From Myotis daubentonii (taxonomy: Eukaryota; Chordata; Mammalia; Chiroptera; Vespertilionidae), in the NCBI RefSeq assembly GCF_963259705.1, contig NC_081852.1:61948359-62012358 (forward strand): a stretch of 64,000 nt of DNA, read 5' to 3'. Position 1 is the stretch's first letter, and each line of letters starts with the position of its first letter. The notes beneath the pieces are model-generated. The model was not told the origin of the DNA and ran no database searches. It was given only the letters and a program-made list of their open reading frames with translations. Positions 54,757 through 64,000 of the stretch are shown here, piece by piece. A program made the position numbers and the translations under genes.

Positions 54757-55231
54757 AACTCCGCCCGAAAACAGAGTAGAGGTGAGCCACTGTGCCCCGT
54801 GCTGCCGGGGACACTGACGGGAAAGGTAACTTCCTCTGACCCGAGGTGCACTCGGGCTCCAGGGCAGAGAGAAATGCGCCAGCCAAAGCCAGTCCCGGGG
54901 ATAATCGGCCTGCGCTGAGCCTGCGGAGCGGGCGGGGACTCCCAGGGCGAGACCCTGATGTCTCCGTGGGAAGGTGGCCTGAGCCGGATGGAGCAGGACG
55001 TCCCAGGGGGCGGGAGCCAAGGACAAATGGGACATGTCCTCCGGCCCCTGGGGGCTTGCAGGGCTGCAAACAGGATGTGGTCGTGGAAAGAGGTCAGGGC
55101 CAAGGGCTCTCCATCGCACTCGGGCCGTGGGCGCTCTCCCCGCTGCGCGAGGGAAGGCACGGGCCCTGCCCCCAGTCGGTACGAAAGCTGCGTCTACGGA
55201 GCTAATGCGAGGCTTACTCTGAAGATGCCCA
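54757..55231. other. Unique GC-rich sequence, no gene seen
   Basis: No recognised repeat or exon. Confidence 0.45.
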
Positions 55232-55460
55232 GTGGAACCTCAGTCCTCGAACTTAATTTGTTCCGGACGGCTGTGCAAGAGGCGATTTGAAAACCGCGTC
55301 ATTTTTCCCAGTAGAAATCATGTAGAGTGAATTAATTCGTTGCAGACCCCAGATGACCTCCGTTTTTACCTTCCTCACATGCAGGACATGTCTAATGCGC
55401 TGTGTAGTCCACCAGTAGACACGTCTTTTCCTAAATGTATGGAACCGCCCCCTCGTAGCC
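55232..55460. repeat. Unclassified interspersed repeat
   Basis: 'cctcgaacttaatttgttccgg', 'ttttcccagtagaaatcatgtag' and 'gaattaattcgttgcagacccc' resemble an interspersed repeat I have seen in mammalian genomes but cannot name. It may extend to about 55700. Confidence 0.4.
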
Positions 55461-58400
55461 AAAAGGAGTCACTCTCCCGCTCACCCAGGGGGGCAGAGGC
55501 AGCATTTTCGCGTGTCACTGCCTCCGAAATGCTGTCACCGCGGACTGCTCTCCTTTATCCCAATCAACAGCAGTTCTTCTGCCTCGTCAATGGCCTGTGG
55601 TCATTGTTTCCTTCACACCCTTTGCAACATTAGCGCTCTTGAGGCCTCTTTAAAATTGTCCTAATTGTCCATTTCACCAGCAATCAAAGCAAAACTATAT
55701 ATATGTTCACAACTCAGCTCCTGAGATGTTTACAACATGGGTTTAGCTGTAAACTGACCCGTCCTGGCGCGTTCTCTCCTTTGTCTATGGCCTGAGACCC
55801 GCTTCTTGCCATGCTGAGGGGTCGGCGTGAAAGGGTTTTCAGGTCCAGAACCCAAGTTAACCACGACACCTTTCCCCCGTGAACAAGCTGGTCGAGAACC
55901 GAATTGCCCCCGATGGGAGGCGTCCGGGAGCCAGGGTTTGCCTGCACGCCTGTTTCCTGGGGTTTCCTGGTAGAATCCATCGGTGATGTCGACCACACCC
56001 CAGAGGCTGGCATTTCAGACAACCTGCACTGGACTGAGACGCCGCCGAGCTCTGGGGCCCGGCTCCCGGCGGGCAGGTGAGCGCTCGGCCTCTGTCCTCA
56101 GTACCGAGCGCGCCTAGCACACGGGCGCCGAGTCCGCGGTCCACAGGGGAAGGCGGAAGAGGGCTCTCAAGGGGATGTAATTGGGTGTGAAGCGTCGTTA
56201 CGTCCTGAAACTGAACGCGCACAGCCCGAGTCCCTGCCGCCGAGTTGAATTAGTTCCTCAACCCGAAGACACGGGAGTGTAAGTCACAGGACCAGGAGTT
56301 CACTTCGGCTCCACCTGCTAAGCACGAAGGGCTGTCGGTCTGATACCATGTGACTCCCTGGGGTGCCCGCCTGTTCAAACCTGCCGGCCACATGCCTATC
56401 AGCATGGTGAATGGTCTTGCCTTTTTAAAGATGCATTTCACGACGACTTCACTGGGATATGAACCACATGCCGTGACTGCTTCAGCCAACACCACCTCCC
56501 CGACGGCCATCCAGGAAGGCAGTGAATGTGTAAACATTGCGTGTTGTTCTGTGTTATTCTGCAAGAGTCCCTCATGTCACGGGGCAGGGCCCTTAAAATT
56601 AAAGCGTCCCCCAAACCAAACTCATCCCTTAACTCCTTCTCCAGCAGAGAAACGTGCATGTAAGACGCGGGTGATGTTTCCTGCCAGGAAATGCGACCCC
56701 CTTCGCATCGCAGGCGGCGTCTGCCCACCTCGTTTTCCCTGATGACACACGCGCCGGGGTTTGCTGTCTGGGCCGCGTGGCCTCTGAGGCGGATCTCCGG
56801 CTTCCTTCCTGAGAATTCCCTCACACGGCGAGGCTGGTGGTCGCGTCAGGGCTGGGAAACGGGTAATTTCAAATCCAGGGGAAAGCCGTGGCCGCAAGGG
56901 CCGGCTCCGTTGGAAGGAACCGGTTTCCGTCAGAGTGTAATTGATCTCTGCTTCTGTCTGCACTCCTCCACCCACCTGGCTTTTGTCTAATTGTCTACCC
57001 ATCTGGCCGTCTGCTCAGACGGAGTGCAGGGAGCATGGGAAGTCGGAACCGCTCCAGTTTCCTACTTAGTTCATAACCGCTTTCGGAGCAGAAAAGGGTG
57101 GAGCTGATGTCCACGGTGAAGTGGCCATAATGAGCTCTGTCCGCGTGAGGTTTCCCGAACGCCCGTCCCACGGAGCGGGCGCACACAGCCCCACAGTCCC
57201 CTGCCCTGGGCCCTTGCAGCCCCGTGGCTGGCAGCACCTGCCACTGTGCCGGCCCAGGGAGGCCAGGAAGGCTCCCGCCAGCCCCTCAGCTGAGTGAGCA
57301 TCAGGCAAACAGGCCAGAGGCGCGCAGACGAGGCCGGGACAGTCGGCAACGGGTTAGTCTCCAGGTCTCCTCGAGGCCACGGAGGTCCAGCACGGGCCCC
57401 GCTGGACTGGCATGGCTTTGCCATCATGAGGGCGAGGGAGGGAGGGCCCCCGGGTCACGGCATCCCCCTCCTGCCTCACATTCCGCAGACGTTGCTGCTT
57501 TTGGGAACAGCAGCTCGGGGAGACGAGGCGGCCGGAAGTTCACGTGTGGTGTGGCTGTGCGGTGACAGGGTGAGCGTGGCCTGCGGAGCTGTCAGGGTTT
57601 TGACGGGTGTTAACACTTTATCGCCGCCTTTCCTGCCAACACGGGCCTTTGAAAGGACGTGGGTGTGTCTGAGTGTGACTTTATGCTGCCCGAGGGGTGT
57701 CGTCTGCTTTCCTGCCTACCTCCTAGTGACTGCACATGTAGGACGGGAGTCATCGGGACTCTGTGGAACCCCCTCTTCCGTTATCTTCTTTCCCGGCAAC
57801 GTTCCGGGACCACAGCTCTTGTGTGGAACCTCAAGACAGGACCTGTCCTGATGACTAGCATCCTGGCCATCAAACGAGGGAGGGGGGGTGTACTTTCCAG
57901 GGACCACAGGGCGTCCCCGAAACTGCCTCGCCCCCACCTGGAGCGGCAGCTGCTGCTGTCCGGCCGCCAGGCCTGGCGGGGACAGGTCGCCTGCCTGCGG
58001 GGCCTCGGGAAGGAGCTGGATCTCCCGGGCAGCCACTCTCTGTCTCCTCTGGGTTTGTGTTTTTACCGTCGCAAATAGGAACAATACATGTGTTTTTCTT
58101 CAGCGCATTTTATTTTTAGACAATCTGGAAAACAAAGGGCCGTCCGTGTAGCCACTTGGCTCTCATTAGCGTTCATGGGAGAAAGGCATCTTCATGGAGG
58201 AAAAGGATCCCCCCCCCCCCCCCGCAGTGTATAAATAACCACAGGCTGTGGCCTCAGGAGGCCTGGCCGCCGCGCACGCACATCGTCGCTGTGTCCTCCC
58301 GGCGTGGGAGGGGGCTCCCCGAAAGCCCTCCAGATCTGGCAGGGTGGGCTCTGCCAGCTGGTGGGGAACCCCCTGCCTTACTGATTCTCGCTGCATTCTC

Positions 58401-59109
58401 CTCCCCGCTCCCAGGGCACACCCCTGTGGCCCCAGAGCTGGTCCCACCGCGACGGGGCTTTTCTGAGAGGTTCTGCGTGTTTGTACGCGTGCGCCCACCT
58501 TGAAGACCGTCAGGGCAGAGCAGAGGTTTGGCAGGAACCCCACGGATGCCCCACGGGTGCCCCCTTCCCAGTGAAGATGTTAGCATCCCCCTGACCTGGC
58601 TGAAGAGGCGGGGCCCTTTGCAGGTGAGGCGGCTTAACACGAAGGCTCAGAGGGCCGGGCTGGGCTGCCCTTCAGGCCCCTTGTTGCATGTGAAGGTCAC
58701 CTGAGGGTCCTTCAGTGACGTCCGCATGCCTCCCTCTGGCCTGCTTCCCAGCGGAGAAGCCCGCACAGGGCACTAGGTGAGGGACAAGACCAGAGGAGAG
58801 CAGAGCCCCCTCCCCTAGAGCTCCCGCGGGCCCAGGAGGACGGCTGGGCTTGCCCCACATAACGTGGGCACAACCTCCAACCCACAGTGCCCCTCACGGG
58901 CCTGCATCCAGTCAGTTTAACCAAATGGGCAGGAGAAGCAGCCTGGGGCCTGGGGCCTGGGGCAGGGACCTGGTCCAGGAGGGAGCAGCCTGTCTCCCGC
59001 CTGTGTCTTCCTGCCGTATAACTCCTCCTGCATTTGAAATGAGGGTCTACCTGTCATAGGAGGGATCACATTTATAAGGCTGTGCCTTACCTACGGGCTA
59101 TCTTAGGGC
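55461..59109. other. Unique sequence, no gene supported
   Basis: No recognisable repeat over 3.6 kb apart from a C run at 58209-58223. Lower-GC patches: 55640-55710, 56930-57000 and 58085-58140. Frames of 100-185 codons (for example 57294-57851) lack supporting features. If this is intron of C10orf90, its next exon was not found. Confidence 0.45.
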
Positions 59110-59320
59110 TGGTTAAGCTGTAACACTCACCTTCACACGGCGCACTCTTCTTTTTCAGTTCACAGCGCCCATTTCCCCCTCCCAGGACAGGACGGTTATT
59201 ATTCCATTGTCCAGATGAGTAAGTTGAGGCCAGATTGGGCTGGGTGACCTGTGCATGGTCATATGGTTAGTGGGAGGTGGAGCCAGGCGGGAGGAGACCC
59301 CAGGTCTCGGGGGGATGGGG
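59110..59320 (+). repeat. MIR SINE
   Basis: 'ggttattattccattgtccagatgagtaag', 'gtgacctgtgcatggtcatatgg' and 'ggtggagccaggcgggagg' match MIR. Confidence 0.75.
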
Positions 59321-60437
59321 GGCGGTTCCAAATCCTCTCCTTCATTTGTATTTGAAATGCCTTCCACCTTTCTGAAATGTCGTCATGCTGCACACGTGGC
59401 CATCCTGGGAGAGCCCGTGCCCTGACCGCTCCCACGGCCCGCACAGGTGCTTGGGGAACGGAGCTGACCCGGGTGCGAGTCCGAGTAGCTGATGGCCCGT
59501 CTCTGCCCAGCAGCCGATGGCTGGAACCGTAAACCGGGCCGAGCAGCATCGGATGTGTTAACAAATGCAGCACAGGAGTTTGCCAACATGTTTGTGCCGT
59601 GTCTGGTGGATTGACAGATGCAGAGAGAGTGAGTCACATTTCAGTTTCTGGGAAGCGACTTTCAACTCCATGAAAAACGACCCCTCTGTCAAGTTTCTTC
59701 TCCCCCGTCACCAGTGGCCCTTTACAAACCCATCTGAGCTTGAACTGTTTCAGACTCACAGACACAGGGCAAAAACAGTGCCAACACCCTGCTCCCCCTC
59801 AGGCTCACATGCAGGATGTGAACAATGGCCATTCTAATAAGCATTTGCCTTCCATCAGCCAGCGCCGATGCACCCTACAGACAGTCTGTGCCTGGAATCG
59901 TGCTCTTTAAAGGGCACTGTGTCTCCAGTTTGGCCCAAAAGATCCCTTGGAAAGGGATCAAGATGAGGAACAAAGGTGGCAGGAGCCGGGTAGGACCCGA
60001 GGGTGTGACACCGGGCGTCTGGCCTTCCTGAGAGAAGCGTTAGGGACACGCGTTGGGGCACTGAGAGGTTTAAAAGCAGGATGAGGACGAATCAAGGACC
60101 CTTTTTCCTACTGTTCTGAAATCACGCATAAGCTGGGTAGTCTGTCCCCAAAAGGGGGTGGGGTGGGCATAGGAAAGAACAGTGCACGCCCCTTCCCCAA
60201 GTCATCTGTGAAACTCGCTGCCCGTGGTGCCCGGGGTGTAAAACAGCCTCAGCTGCATGGACCGAACATTTGTAAATGCCAGAAGGAAGGCGCTTCCTCC
60301 CCAGCCGACACGAGACAGCTCGCGGGAACGGAAGTGCCGGCCTCTCTCAGGTCCCCCGGCGGATGGAGGACACATTGTCTCGGGAACAGCTTCTCATTTT
60401 CAGTGACTTCTCCCCATGGCTCCAAAATGATGATTTT
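59321..60437. other. Unique sequence, no gene seen
   Basis: No recognised exon or repeat. Confidence 0.45.
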
Positions 60438-60491
60438 CTTTTTTGTTTTTAATATATATATTTTTATTGATTTCAGAGAGGAAGGGAGTGG

Positions 60492-60530
<39 letters not shown>

Positions 60531-60663
60531 TGATAGGCTGCCTCCTGCAGGCCCCACACTGGGGATCGAGCCTGAAACCCGGGCATGTGCCCTTAACTGG
60601 GAATCGAACGGTGACCTCCTGGTTCATAGGTCGGCGCTCAACCGCTGAGCCACACCAGTCGGG
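60438..60663 (-). mobile_element. VES SINE with about 16-bp target-site duplication
   Basis: From TTAATATATATATTTTTATTG through an (AG)n tract (about 60495-60528) to GAGCCACACCAGTCGGG. Flanks CCAAAATGATGATTTT (60422-60437) and CCAAAATGATGGTTTT (60664-60679) differ at one base. B box complement is GAATCGAAC. Confidence 0.97.
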
Positions 60664-60679
60664 CCAAAATGATGGTTTT

Positions 60680-61954
60680 CAGTAAGACAGTGAGAAGTGT
60701 ATCTCCACAGAGACATCCTGCCCTCTGCGGGCGAAGGGGAAACGCTGTTACTAGACTCAGATGCTTACGTAGCATTTAAGAGACAGTTACACACATTTCC
60801 GTTTTCCTGGAGCTGAGGGCTCTCTCGGGCCAGCTCACACACCAAGCCTGCTTGCTTTCTGTGACTTGCTCTCAGCGACCAGCGAAGAATAGCTCAGCAA
60901 GTCCACACGACCGGGGCGACGGGCGGAGCGTCTGTCTGTGGCGACACCCCTGTTTCCTTCATCGGGACGTGAGGGTCACCTGGGGAGGGGACGCGACGGG
61001 ACGGGGAGGACGTGAGCGGTGTAAGCCTCGAGGTCCGGTCCGGGGCGAGGAAGGCAGAGACCAGCCAGCGCCGGCTCTCGCTCTCTGCAGCCGCCTGCGG
61101 TCTGGCCGGCCGGCCGGCCGGGATGCCGCCTCGCTTGGCCCTGAGATTTCTCCTTCGTTGCTATTTCCATGCGCCTGTGCTTCTCCTCAGAGGCCCAGGG
61201 AGTGTCTCGAGTCTGATTTTCAAAAATCGTTCTTCAAAGGGAGCGGCGCTCTTAGCAGAGGCCGCACACGGGGCCGCGGTGTCCAGCGGGGTGGGGGTGG
61301 CATGATTGAGGTTTGTGAGAAGCGCAGAGAAAACCAGGAAAGGGATGTGCGCCAGGCGAGGGGCTCCGGCGGCCCCGCAGGGCTGAGGGGCGGAGCCCGC
61401 ACCCTTTTCCACGCGGTCCCACGGCTTGCAATCCGCTTCCTTTTCTGACCTGGGACCCTGGGAGGTATTTCTATCTCCACAAAATGGGGCTTCCAGACCT
61501 TGCTCAGGAAATGAGGGTCTGGATGAGGGTGGAGGGAGGACCAGGGCCAACCTGAGAGGCAGGAAGTGGAGGTGTCCTGGGTCAGGCCTGTCTGCTCCCT
61601 GCCCGGCCCCACACCGGGGACTCCCCAGCCAGAGTCTTGAGAGGCATTGAGGAGGGGGTTCTGTGATCAGCGCTCCCAACAGCACTTTACACCCCTGACT
61701 CTGCATCGCACACCGTAGGCCCCATCTTCGGTCGCATTTATTAGTCTCTTCAATGGGCTCTTTCATGTTGCTCATTTCCTTCACGCATCTCCGCGTGAAA
61801 CCAGCCAGGGTCTGGCTGGAGGCCAGTGGCCGCCTAGCGGAGGCCAAAGATGCGCTTCCCCCAGCAGGTGCGACTCCTGCGTCCCCGTGGTCGCATTCAG
61901 CGAGCCCCCGGCAGGCTCACCTGCCCGTTTCCCATTCGCGCTGGTCAAGACGGG
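60680..61954. other. Unique GC-rich sequence, no gene supported
   Basis: It includes the GGCCGGCCGGCCGG run at 61105. Overlapping frames of 198 and 228 codons on opposite strands show no recognisable protein and are judged spurious. Confidence 0.45.
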
Positions 61955-62210
61955 GAAACACGGTGTATCGTTCCAACGACTGCCAGGCAACAGCGGTCCC
62001 AGCCAGAATGACACCGACGCTGCTCATGTTTTATTATGCCATTAGCTTGATTTCAACATGTATCTTAATAATGCAGATATGTTCTCCTATAAAATATGAT
62101 TACATCAAGTATATACATAGCTTGCTTATTACATACAGAGGTCAATTTATAAAAATAGATACTCCTAATAATGAAAATAAATAAAAAAATATGGGACATT
62201 ACTACCTCAT
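61955..62210. promoter_or_regulatory. Candidate conserved noncoding AT-rich element
   Basis: A very AT-rich 180-bp block in GC-rich DNA: GCCATTAGCTTGATTTC, CTTAATAATGCAGATATG, GAGGTCAATTTATAAAAATA and CTCCTAATAATG. It contains TAAT clusters and an octamer-like ATGCAGAT. Function is inferred. Confidence 0.35.
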
Positions 62211-62219
62211 CCTAGTAGT

Positions 62220-62320
62220 GACTTGCCTTTCCAGATGGGGCTGAGGGCGGTGGAGGAGGGATTTGAACCGGGTACCTGGCCCGACTCCACTGCCCGGCGT
62301 GCAGAAGGTCACGGGCGTCC
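62220..62320. repeat. MIR-like fragment
   Basis: 'ggaggagggatttgaaccgggtacctgg' resembles the MIR phrase 'gctgggatttgaacccaggtctg'. Confidence 0.45.
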
Positions 62321-62351
62321 CTAAGGCGCCAGCGAGCCAGTCCCTCTAGAG

Positions 62352-62553
62352 CAGGGGTGGGGAACGTCCGGCCCGCGGGCCGTTTAAGGCCCGAGAAATC
62401 ATCTGTTCTGGCCCTGCCAGGCCATGAGGGGTGAGTTCCTGAAACGTTTGGCCAAACAGAGCAGCTGGTTTGTGAGTGGATCGTTTCGTACGGCCGTGAA
62501 TGCTGTGACAAATATCCCCGTGGCCCTGGGCCGGAAAAGGTTCCCCACCCCTG
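62352..62553. mobile_element. hAT miniature element with 14-bp inverted repeats
   Basis: 202 bp bounded by CAGGGGTGGGGAAC and GTTCCCCACCCCTG (perfect 14-bp inverted repeats). Flanking 8-mers CTCTAGAG (62344-62351) and CTTCAGAG (62554-62561) agree at 6 of 8. The GGCCCGCGGGCC subterminal palindrome is typical of this hAT group. Noncoding. Confidence 0.85.
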
Positions 62554-62579
62554 CTTCAGAGCCAGGGCCTGGGAGCAGC

Positions 62580-62835
62580 GGAGGCAGGGGCTCCTCGGCA
62601 ATCCGGGGGGCTCCTCGGTGATAGTAGGGGCTCATCGGTGACACGGGGGCTTCTCAGTGATACGGGGGCTCCTCGGTGATACGGGGGCTCCTCGGCGATA
62701 TGGGGGGCTCCTCGGTGATACGGGGGCTCCTCGGTGATACAGGGGCTCCTTGGTGATACGGGGGACTCCTCGGTGATACGGGGGCTCCTCGGTGATACGG
62801 GGGCTCCTCGGTGATACGGGGGCTCCTCGGTGAGC
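62580..62835. repeat. 18-bp minisatellite
   Basis: About 14 units of GGGGCTCCTCGGTGATAC, with 17-20 bp length variants and substitutions (CAATCC, GCGATAT, TTGGTGATAC). It begins about 27 bp after the hAT element. Confidence 0.95.
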
Positions 62836-64000
62836 TCAGGGCAGTGCCGGCAGGGGTGAGGGTCCCTGTCCCGCGCTGAGAGCTGTGGGCTCCAGTCCCG
62901 CAGGCAGCTCTGCAGCCCAGCCGCCCGTCCCGGGGCATTGGATGTGGGGGGTCAGATGTTTGGGCGCAACTCTCCCTTTATTTTTAGTAGAAACGAAAGT
63001 TTTCTGGAAGCGGCAGGAGGCACGTGAGGCTGTCAGCGCTGGCGGAGCAGTGGCTGGTTAAAGAGTTCCTTCCCGTGGGCGCAGCTCTCTGCCCGGCAGC
63101 TGGCGCCCAGGGACTTGCTGAGATGGCGGGGCTCCCCAGACCCCTTCCCTGAACCTGCTCCTTTGCCCCTTCCACGGCCTGTGCCCGGCTCCGCAGGGAG
63201 AGGCGTGTCCACTGGAGACAGCGCCCAGAGCGAGGCCGAGGGAGGCGGGCTGACTGCTTCCTCCTGGATGTGCTGGTGGGATTATCCCTGGTCCACGCGG
63301 CCCTGCCTCTTCCAGCTCACCTCCCAGCTGCCCCTTCTCCCCCCGTGGCGGGAGGGGAAGCAGGACCGGCCATTTCCACGGGAGCGGGCTCTGCCTCCCG
63401 CATGGAGAAGGCTGTCCCTCTGAGGCCCTACTGTGCGCAAGGCCAGCACCCCCGAGGCTGAGAAGGCCTCTCCCAGGGGCACCGCAGCCTCAGGCTCAGC
63501 CGGGGCGGGTGTGCGATGCTGCTCCGAAGGCTGCGGGTCTGCAAGGCCGACCCCGACCCTCTGTAACTGAGGCCCAGGGGGAGGTTTGGTGAGGCTGTTG
63601 GGAGCCGGGTGGGGAGGGCGGGGACTCAGACAGGAGAGAGGCCTGGGACAGACGGCAAGGACACTGGTCAGGGAAGGAGCTGGCCGGTAAGGGACACTGG
63701 ACAGCATCCATGCACCTTCCACACCCAGAGGCCGCCGGCCTGCAGGGCTGGGGGTCAACCCACCGCCTGCCCTCGTCCACGAGGAATGTCCCCGTGGCCC
63801 CGGGATGAGCCCGAATCCAGCGCTGAGACGGGACCTCCCAGGACCAGTGTAGCCAGAGGTCGTCGTGGCAAATTAAGGGGAGGGATGGGTAATGAACGCC
63901 AACCCCCCATCTTACATCATGATCGTAGCAAACGTAAGATAAAACTGTCCTCTGTCCCCACACAAGTGGTGATGACTTTGGACACAATTACCTGCAGCGC
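62836..64000. other. Unique GC-rich sequence, no gene supported
   Basis: No repeat is recognised. Frames of 100-163 codons overlap on both strands and lack exon features. Confidence 0.45.

Noticed and set aside
61161..61847. 228-codon minus-strand frame opposite a 198-codon plus-strand frame
   Set aside because: Both lack recognisable features. An acceptable exon would not normally be mirrored by another long frame.

Overview
The window looks like nuclear DNA from a vespertilionid bat (the Myotis/Eptesicus/Pipistrellus group). The evidence is the repeats. About 23 copies of the tRNA-derived bat SINE VES are spread over 64 kb on both strands. There are two HeliBat-type Helitrons, with CTAG 3' ends next to a GTGCACGAATTC-type hairpin. 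There are also two SPIN-type hAT miniature transposons and one further hAT element. Older mammalian repeats (L1M-type LINE-1, L2, MIR, MER5A-like hAT, MaLR-like LTRs) fill part of the rest. Nothing bacterial or viral-genome-like is present: there are no operons, and almost all open frames are chance frames in GC-rich DNA or shadows of repeats.

One protein-coding exon can be supported. At 45019-46138 (+) a 1.1-kb exon has a clear acceptor (TTTGCAG) and donor (GCAG|GTGAGC) and stays open throughout. Its ATG at 45046 starts a protein that I recognise, from recall, as the N-terminal half of C10orf90 (FATS, fragile-site-associated tumour suppressor). The C-terminal ALMS-motif exons are not seen. 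Sequence after 46138 is therefore probably intronic or distal on the + strand, and sequence before 45018 is probably 5' intron or intergenic.

Layout. 1-9.3 kb: MER5A-like element, L1 3' fragments, a GATA microsatellite and six VES. 9.3-20.9 kb: GC-rich unique DNA with short AT-rich islands, a young VES (12497-12724), a SPIN element and a second MER5A-like element that is an inverted copy of the one at 0.6 kb. 21.0-21.66 kb: a 15-bp minisatellite. 22-27.7 kb: second SPIN, a VES nested in a VES, L2, and an antisense L1 with an ATATAC tract. 27.7-30.6 kb: unique DNA with conserved-looking AT-rich islands. 30.7-36.4 kb: an antisense L1 carrying a VES and a HeliBat, then a second HeliBat and two old-subfamily VES. 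36.4-44.6 kb: L2, MIRs, two LTRs, a 20-bp minisatellite and three VES. 45-46.1 kb: the exon. 46.1-64 kb: probable intron with a TG tract, hAT remnants, an LTR-like block, an antisense L1, young VES, MIR, a 202-bp hAT and an 18-bp minisatellite.

The most interesting pattern is regulatory. Both HeliBats carry 15-bp sequences matching the CTCF core consensus, in convergent orientation about 3 kb apart, and several VES copies carry a 12-bp CTCF-like core. The two main bat-lineage mobile families here may therefore spread CTCF-type sites. This is inference from motif matching only. All repeat family names are from memory of consensus sequences; no database search was run.
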